Positions 43,908 through 49,492 of a DNA stretch of 49,492 nucleotides are shown here, in pieces. The translations under genes were made by a program, and so were the position numbers. Position 1 is the first letter of the stretch. Every line of letters begins with the position of its first letter. A model generated the notes under the pieces. That model saw nothing but the letters and a program-made list of their open reading frames with translations, ran no database searches and was not told the DNA's origin. This stretch comes from an uncultured Planctomycetia bacterium (GTDB lineage Bacteria; Planctomycetota; Phycisphaerae; FEN-1346; JAACEH01): contig CAIYVX010000050.1 of assembly GCA_903929765.1 (NCBI GenBank), positions 1 to 49,492 of the forward strand. Reading direction: 5' to 3'.

Positions 43908-44908
43908 GTGCGGACTTCTCCTGCCGGGGCCAGGGCCGCTTCGATCGCTTCGTTGGCGCCCTGGCGTGCGAATTGAGAGGCGGCCTTGAGGGCGTTGCGA
44001 ATGGCCCGGGCCTTCGACGAACCGTGGGCAATGATGCAGATCCCGTCGATACCCAGCAGCGGCGCGCCGCCATAGGTTGAGTAATCGTGCCGCTGCCAGA
44101 TCTTCTGGATAATTGGTTTCAACTTCGCCGACAGCGACGGATCCGCCTCGGCCACTTCCTGACCCAGCATCTGGAACACGCCCTCGGCCATGGCCTCGAC
44201 CACCTTCAACAGGACGTTCCCCACAAAGCCGTCGCAGATAATCACGTCGAACTTCCCGCTGAAAACGTCCCGCCCTTCGGCGTTGCCGCAGAAGTTGATC
44301 GGAGCCTTCTTCAGCAGGTCGCTCGTCTCGCGGACCAGCGTGTTGCCTTTGCCCTCTTCCTCGCCGATGGAGAGCAGTCCGACGCGCGGCTCTTTGATGC
44401 CCAGAACGAGTTGCGAATAAACCGACGCCATCACGCCGTAAGTCGTCAACTGGGCCGGTTTGCAATCAATGTTCGCCCCCACGTCGATGATCACCACCGG
44501 ACCGTGAATCGTCGGCACGACCACCGAAATCCCCGGGCGCCGCACGCCGCGCAGCGGCCGCGCCCCCATCTGCGCCGCCGCCACCATCGCCCCGGTGTTG
44601 CCCGCCGAGACCACCGCGTCGGCCTTGCCTTCGGTCATCAGCTTGACCATGCGCCGCAACGACGAATCCGGCTTGCGCCGCAGGGCATCGACCGGACTTT
44701 CGTCCATCCCGATCCATTGCGGCGCGTGTTCGATGTGAATTCTCTTAAAGGGGCCGCCGAGCTTGGCCAGTTCGGCCGCCACAACGTCCTGAGGCCCGAC
44801 GAGGATGATTTCATCCTCCGGGGGCAGGCTTTCGAGGGCCTCGACCGCCCCTTTGACGATTTCGACGGGCGCGTGATCGCCGCCCATCGCATCGAGTGCC
44901 GTCCGCAT
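43904..44908 (-). CDS. plsX: Phosphate acyltransferase PlsX
   Basis: 334 residues, usual family length. ALDAMGGDHAP opens the protein; GVRRPGISVV, DVGANIDCKP, CDGFVGNVLLK and GAPLLGIDGICIIAHG are family landmarks. It makes acyl-phosphate from acyl-ACP for phospholipid synthesis. It is four bases from rpmF and overlaps fabH, the common bacterial order. Confidence 0.95.
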   Translation of the reverse strand: MRTALDAMGGDHAPVEIVKGAVEALESLPPEDEIILVGPQDVVAAELAKLGGPFKRIHIEHAPQWIGMDESPVDALRRKPDSSLRRMVKLMTEGKADAVVSAGNTGAMVAAAQMGARPLRGVRRPGISVVVPTIHGPVVIIDVGANIDCKPAQLTTYGVMASVYSQLVLGIKEPRVGLLSIGEEEGKGNTLVRETSDLLKKAPINFCGNAEGRDVFSGKFDVIICDGFVGNVLLKVVEAMAEGVFQMLGQEVAEADPSLSAKLKPIIQKIWQRHDYSTYGGAPLLGIDGICIIAHGSSKARAIRNALKAASQFARQGANEAIEAALAPAGEVRT

Positions 44909-44911
44909 GAC

Positions 44912-45094
44912 TTACTTTTCCTCAGCCGTCACGACCACCTGTCGTCCCTGGTACCACCCGCAATTCCCGCACACCCGGTGGGGCAGCGTAACGTGGTTGC
45001 AATGCTTGCAGACCACCGTGACGGCCGGCGTCAGGAACTGATGAGCCCGACGGCGGCGCTTGCGACCTTTGCTGACTCTTCGTTTCGGTAACAT
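44912..45094 (-). CDS. rpmF: Ribosomal protein bL32
   Basis: 60 residues from the ATG at 45094. MLPKRRVSKGRKRRRRAH, then a zinc ribbon CKHCN...VCGNC with the usual spacing. Part of the large ribosomal subunit. It leads the rpmF-plsX-fabH operon. Confidence 0.95.
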   Translation of the reverse strand: MLPKRRVSKGRKRRRRAHQFLTPAVTVVCKHCNHVTLPHRVCGNCGWYQGRQVVVTAEEK

Positions 45095-45162
45095 GGCTTC
45101 CCGTCCAATTTTCTTCGCCCCGCCTGGGGGCCGCGCCCTCGCGGCGCGCACAATAAGCAAGA

Positions 45163-45182
45163 AGAGGGCACCTTAGCCCTCT
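45163..45182. other. Hairpin in rpmF leader
   Basis: AGAGGGC (45163-45169) and GCCCTCT (45176-45182) around ACCTTA, about 70 bases upstream of rpmF on the minus strand. Possibly part of the 5' leader of the operon. Confidence 0.45.
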
Positions 45183-45221
45183 CAATAGACCAGCCATAGT
45201 AGCGGGCTGTTAGCGGATGGT

Positions 45222-45250
45222 CAAGAAAAAAGAGGGTTAGCTAATCCCCG
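45222..45250 (-). terminator. Probable intrinsic terminator of the dockerin-protein gene
   Basis: On the minus strand GGGGATTAGCTAACCC (short stem with one bulged base) is followed by TCTTTTTTCTT. It lies about 65 bases after the stop of the large repeat protein. It would separate that gene from rpmF. Confidence 0.5.
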
Positions 45251-45314
45251 GAGGGCGATTTCCATTATGTAAGGTGTCAGGATGGTTTTCATTGACTCTC
45301 GTTTAGCCGCCAAC

Positions 45315-48300
45315 TTAAGGGATGACCGTGCCGCCGATGCCGTAGGTAACGATGACCTTGTCCGCCGACTGCACCGTCCCGTTGCCGTCCACGTCCAGGG
45401 CCGTAGGATCGACCCCGTCCGGCCAGTAGCTCGTCCCGCCGGCGATCTTCTGCGTGATCCAGGCCTTGTCCGCCGCCTGCACCGTCCCGTTGCCGTCCAC
45501 GTCGCCCAGAATCCGCAAATTGACCACCCAGGTCGTCACCGCCGGATATTGCGAACCGGACTGGTCGCCGACCACGGTTACCGTCACCGTGTACTGGCCG
45601 TTCGTCGGACCGGCCACGGCCTTGTTCTCGGCGCTGTTCACCAACCCGCCGCCCAGGACCGGGCCGCCGATCAGGTATAAAGTACCGGTTGACCCGGCCG
45701 CGAAGGTAAACCCGGTCGTCGGCGTGATCGATCCGATGTTGTTGCCGCCGCTGAAGTAGATGTAGGTCGAACTCGGAATCAGGCCCAGGTAGGTGCCCGA
45801 CGGTGTCGGCGAAACCGCCACCGTCGCCGTGTAGGTGTTGTTCCCCCACGTATCCCCAGTCACGCTGGTCGTCATGGCCAGGTAATGACGGTTGCTCGTC
45901 GTGATCGCCGTGTTCTGATAGACCCAGTTCGACGAAGTCCACAACGTGAAGCTTATGGGCGGGGGCGGAAAGTTGGCTGCAAGTGTCACGTTGCCCTGGA
46001 CCGCCAGTGAGTCACTGCCGGTGTTCGCGGAGACCATGCCGCCGGAAACCGTCCAACCGCCGAAGAGGTAGCCAGCGCCGGGCGAGGCCGAGATGGACAC
46101 CGTGTCGCCGTAATGGTAGATCGCCTGGCTCGGCGAAACCGTCACTGTGCCGCTGGCCGACTGGTTGACCGTGATCGTGTACGGCGCAAGAGAATAAGAG
46201 GCGGTCACCGTCAGGTTCATGTCCGAGACCGATCCCATGTCCGGGATGGTCAGGAAGGTCGTCGAAGAGAAGGAATTATTCACCGAGGAGGAATAGTCGT
46301 TGTTATTGACATCGACGACCGTCCAGTTGACAAAGGAGTTGCTGCCGTACGGTGTGGCGACCAGGGAAATTGTTTGGCCGATGGTTCCGGTCGCGGTCGG
46401 CGAGCCATTGATCGTCACGATGCCTGCGCCGGTCGGGCTGTTCGACCCCGTCACTGTGGAAACAATCTCAGTGAAGTCGGCGGTCAGGGTAAAGTCGTCG
46501 TAGACGTGCAGATTGGCCGAGAAGGACAGGGAGTCGGAGATGTAACTGGCCGCGGAGTTCTGTAGGGACCAGAAACAGAATGACCAGCCGTCGTTGTTCC
46601 AGGCCGTGATGGAGGTGGTATCGCCGGTTTGGTACGGACCGTAGTTGCCCAGGACGATCGTGCCGCCGAATAAAGGATTAACCACCAAGCCGGAATAAGT
46701 GATCACATTGAAGTTGGCGTTGAGGATGGTATTGCCACGGCCGTTGATCTGGACTGTGGTCGAGAGAGACGACAGGTTGGCCGGATCGAAATTCACGTTG
46801 GAGTCAAAAGACCAGCCAGAGAAAGTGAAGCCGGCGGAAGGGGTAGCCTGGACCGAAATAATGTCGCCATAGTAGTGCGGACAGTTGCTAGGCGAAAAGG
46901 TCATCGTCCCGCCCCCATAAAGTACACATGGCGTCACAGTGTAATACGTTGGAACGAAGCTAGCCGAAACGATTGTGTTTGCGGTAACAATCATGAATGT
47001 AGGAGTAGATTCTGAACCGACGGAGCCGTTGCTCACCGACCAACTCCAGAATTGACTGCCAGTACAGGCCGAGGCGGATAACATCACAACTTCATCGAGG
47101 GTATAGAAAGCTTTGCTCGGGGAAACTGAGACCGATCCGCCTACGGTCTGGTTTACCGTTAACGTGTAACTCGACGAAGGCGAAGTTGAGCCAAAAGAAG
47201 AACAGACAGCTACTGATGTATAACCGCCGGCAGCAATAAAAATCACATTTGAAAGAGCATCAGTGCCGTTCTGGTCCAAGACTGGATATGCCGAAGCAGT
47301 CCAGTCTGAGGTGTTTGCAACTGCTCCACCATCGCCTAACTCGCCAAAGCTATCTTTGCCCCATGCCCAGACCGTACCGCTTTCGGTCAGAGCCAGGGCA
47401 TGGGAAAATCCTGCAGCCAGGCCGGTGATAATTGTAGACCTACTTAAGTCCAGCCCGCTAAAACTCAAGCTCGACATTTCCTTTGCCATTGGGCAAGGAT
47501 TTCTATTTTCGTCATAATAACCACATTCCCCGTAGTAGTTGTCACCCCAGGAGAAAACTGTGCCGCTGTCAGTCAAAGCCAGCGAGAAATAACCTCCGGC
47601 AGAAATTTCGATGACCCCGCGGAGGGGAATATGATTTCCAGAACTATCATAAGTCAAAACTTGGACCGGGGATGCCGAAAATGGTTCATTAAGATTGTCG
47701 CCAAGTTGTCCGTAATAATTATCCCCCCATGCCCAGACCGTACCGTCCTCGGTCAGGATCAAAGCATGGTTAAAGCCGGCGGAAATGGCGAAGACATTTG
47801 AAAAGGTGTTTCCAAGGCTATCCGTTACGAAGAAGGGAGATAAGGAATTTGAAAATCCGGCAAGGGTTCCCCATTGCTTGACCATGCTCGAACTCAGAAG
47901 GGCAAGCGAAAGATTCCCTCCGGCGGCAATGGCCACGACATTGTTCAAATTAGGGATAATAGAAGCTGTCGGGCTATAAGCCATATAAAAACCGCCATTG
48001 CCATCGCCTAATTGACCGTATTCGTCATGGCCCCAGGACCAAACTGTGCCATTGGTTGAAAGGGCCAATGAGTGATCGATTCCGGCTGCAACTTCTCTGA
48101 CTCCGGAAACTCCTGATACAGGAAAGTACTGGTAAGAATCGGGTCCGCTGAATCCGTTTCCCAACTGACCGAAATCATTCATGCCGCCGGCCGTAACCGT
48201 TCCATCAGAAATCAGTCTCAGATCATGAGCGCCACCGACGGCCATTGAAGTAACGTTATAGAATGGTACAAAAGAGTTCATCTGGAACTGCCATTTGTTA

Positions 48301-49382
48301 TTTGTAAGCCTATCCCAGGCCCACACCGACCCATCAGTTTTGTCTACAATGTATCCGTAACCGTAATCGCCAAGCCCGGCGACCTCGTCAAGTCGGTTAA
48401 CGCCCCAGAGTTCTCCTCCACTGGTCGTGGCTTGAATCGAACTGGGATTTCCGCCGACATTCCAATACCAAGCCGTTGTATATCCAAGACTGTCAGTTGT
48501 CACAGCCATGCAGGCGCCATCATTCGTGTAAATTGACAGAACCGTATCAGATCCCCAGGAAGAAGTAAATGAGACAAGAGAAGCTTTGGCGTTGACAAGG
48601 TCGAGTTCCCATAATTGTCCTGAAACAGTAACAGCATAAGCTGCCCTCTCGTCGCATGAATATGCAGTAATTCCGGATAATTCTTGATTTCCATTCATAA
48701 TCTTATGCAAGCTCTGCTGGCCGTCTAGGCAAGTGATTAGTGAAGAATCCGACATGGCAAACAACCAATGGGATCCACCGGGTCTCGATGTTGCAACTAC
48801 CTTTACGTTAAAAGGAACGTTAATATTCGTTAGAGAATCTCGTAGCCAGGATAAAGATGACGAATATCCAAGATCAGGGAAATATTGCCAAACTGTCCCG
48901 TCGCTTCTTGTCATAACGCAAACTGCATCAGTATATTCTCCACACCAAGCATTGATAACACCACCCAGAAAGTTTTCGGCATGATCGGGTAGAGGGCCTT
49001 GTAAACCAACTAAAGAATTACCTAGAAACCAGGCATGACCATAAGTGTCCCATGCGCAAAAAAAGCCATCGTCCTCACTTACACCCAGGATTTGTGACAG
49101 TCCAGGAAAAATGTTGCCGGCAATCATGCTAGTACCATTCGACAGATCTTGTTTCCATTGACAAACAAGACCGTTCGGCAATACGGCCAAGGTCAAAGCA
49201 GAATCTCCTCTAATCATTGTAGGAATAACCGGTACGACACATGAACCAGATACGGGCAACATTGAATAATATTCAGACCCCCAATATAATGGTTGGCCTG
49301 AAGTTGGCTGGACCGCCAACGATTCATTTCTTACCATAAGCGATGTGCAGGCGGCAAAGCAACTTTTTTTCTGTAAATTCAT
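45315..49382 (-). CDS. RCC1-propeller / InlB-repeat / dockerin protein
   Basis: 1355 residues. An N-terminal region (about 20-360) of divergent propeller-like repeats leads into clear RCC1 repeats (about 365-735), e.g. HSLALSTNGTVWSWGHDEYG and HALILTEDGTVWAWGDNYYG. About five InlB-type B-repeats follow (about 738-1130; YTLTVNQTVGGSVSVSPS, YHYGDTVSISASPGAGYLF), then a beta domain (about 1142-1285), then a type I dockerin (about 1290-1352) with two DVDGNGTVQxADK calcium loops. It looks like an exported adhesin or surface protein docking to a cohesin. The first ATG after an in-frame stop is used; no convincing signal peptide is visible. The N-terminal half is AT-richer than the rest. Confidence 0.88.
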   Translation of the reverse strand: MNLQKKSCFAACTSLMVRNESLAVQPTSGQPLYWGSEYYSMLPVSGSCVVPVIPTMIRGDSALTLAVLPNGLVCQWKQDLSNGTSMIAGNIFPGLSQILGVSEDDGFFCAWDTYGHAWFLGNSLVGLQGPLPDHAENFLGGVINAWCGEYTDAVCVMTRSDGTVWQYFPDLGYSSSLSWLRDSLTNINVPFNVKVVATSRPGGSHWLFAMSDSSLITCLDGQQSLHKIMNGNQELSGITAYSCDERAAYAVTVSGQLWELDLVNAKASLVSFTSSWGSDTVLSIYTNDGACMAVTTDSLGYTTAWYWNVGGNPSSIQATTSGGELWGVNRLDEVAGLGDYGYGYIVDKTDGSVWAWDRLTNNKWQFQMNSFVPFYNVTSMAVGGAHDLRLISDGTVTAGGMNDFGQLGNGFSGPDSYQYFPVSGVSGVREVAAGIDHSLALSTNGTVWSWGHDEYGQLGDGNGGFYMAYSPTASIIPNLNNVVAIAAGGNLSLALLSSSMVKQWGTLAGFSNSLSPFFVTDSLGNTFSNVFAISAGFNHALILTEDGTVWAWGDNYYGQLGDNLNEPFSASPVQVLTYDSSGNHIPLRGVIEISAGGYFSLALTDSGTVFSWGDNYYGECGYYDENRNPCPMAKEMSSLSFSGLDLSRSTIITGLAAGFSHALALTESGTVWAWGKDSFGELGDGGAVANTSDWTASAYPVLDQNGTDALSNVIFIAAGGYTSVAVCSSFGSTSPSSSYTLTVNQTVGGSVSVSPSKAFYTLDEVVMLSASACTGSQFWSWSVSNGSVGSESTPTFMIVTANTIVSASFVPTYYTVTPCVLYGGGTMTFSPSNCPHYYGDIISVQATPSAGFTFSGWSFDSNVNFDPANLSSLSTTVQINGRGNTILNANFNVITYSGLVVNPLFGGTIVLGNYGPYQTGDTTSITAWNNDGWSFCFWSLQNSAASYISDSLSFSANLHVYDDFTLTADFTEIVSTVTGSNSPTGAGIVTINGSPTATGTIGQTISLVATPYGSNSFVNWTVVDVNNNDYSSSVNNSFSSTTFLTIPDMGSVSDMNLTVTASYSLAPYTITVNQSASGTVTVSPSQAIYHYGDTVSISASPGAGYLFGGWTVSGGMVSANTGSDSLAVQGNVTLAANFPPPPISFTLWTSSNWVYQNTAITTSNRHYLAMTTSVTGDTWGNNTYTATVAVSPTPSGTYLGLIPSSTYIYFSGGNNIGSITPTTGFTFAAGSTGTLYLIGGPVLGGGLVNSAENKAVAGPTNGQYTVTVTVVGDQSGSQYPAVTTWVVNLRILGDVDGNGTVQAADKAWITQKIAGGTSYWPDGVDPTALDVDGNGTVQSADKVIVTYGIGGTVIP

Positions 49383-49409
49383 TTCCGGTCCGTCTCTCGT
49401 AACAGTGGC

Positions 49410-49492
49410 TTAGGCGTTCTCCGATTCTGTTATGGTCAGATAAACTTTTCCCGTTTCCCATTCTTCGCTTTGTTCCATCAGCACGGCGGTCA
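49410..49492 (-). CDS. C-terminal end of a probable IS256-type transposase (partial)
   Basis: The last 27 codons before a TAA stop (49410-49412) read TAVLMEQSEEWETG then KVYLTITESENA. The xAVLxExxEEWxTGxxYL pattern is like the C-terminus of IS256-family transposases. The gene runs off the window edge, so the rest is unseen. No terminal inverted repeat could be judged. Confidence 0.45.
   Translation of the reverse strand, partial: TAVLMEQSEEWETGKVYLTITESENA

Noticed and set aside
43908-44465. N-terminal extension of fabH
   Set aside because: It lies entirely within plsX in another frame; the GTG overlap start gives the normal 330 residues.

Overview
The window is high-GC bacterial DNA, most likely from a planctomycete (Phycisphaerae-like). 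Evidence: a homologue of the small basic protein family restricted to the Planctomycetes/Verrucomicrobia/Chlamydiae group, a secreted-type repeat protein ending in a dockerin, and dispersed palindromic intergenic repeats (GGGTGGCATGG and TATCCAAT types). Except for the recombinase pair and the MFS-HEAT gene, every real gene is on the minus strand.

Region 1 (1-6760) looks like the right end of an integrated element. It carries an ankyrin/beta-propeller membrane protein, two tandem small membrane proteins, a headless C-terminal piece of a large DNA methyltransferase with a decayed helicase-like start behind it, and a large serine recombinase whose stop codon lies inside the 3' end of tRNA-Pro(TGG). 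The element probably extends left of the window.

Region 2 (6827-33478) is a nearly continuous minus-strand locus of about 26 kb, with many ATGA, GTGA and TGATG overlaps. Read 5' to 3' it holds an aminotransferase; three paralogous polytopic membrane proteins and one different one; a sugar-nucleotide and glycan block (nucleotide-sugar dehydrogenase, two GT2 enzymes, two NAD epimerases, a methyltransferase, a split transketolase); and a lipid or polyketide block (two FabZ-like dehydratases, an unusually long ACP, a chain-length-factor-like ketosynthase without catalytic residues, an intact ketosynthase, an alpha/beta hydrolase, a GH3-family acyl-amide synthetase, a DUF1638 protein, an O-methyltransferase-like protein and a DUF362 Fe-S protein). 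I read it as an undescribed route to a glycosylated or amidated acyl product. It has no ketoreductase or malonyl transferase of its own.

Region 3 (33685-45094) is housekeeping: the small basic protein, a SPOR-like protein, a divergent MFS-HEAT fusion, an isolated FliN-like protein, and the primary fatty-acid/phospholipid operon rpmF-plsX-fabH-fabD-fabG-acpP-fabF, which could supply the steps missing from region 2. Region 4 (45315-49492) is an RCC1/InlB-repeat/dockerin protein next to what looks like the end of an IS256-type transposase.

The most unusual observations are the ketosynthase/CLF/GH3/DUF1638/DUF362 cluster, duplication scars around the membrane-protein paralogues (a leftover gene tail and a leftover aminotransferase end), and the recombinase/tRNA junction.
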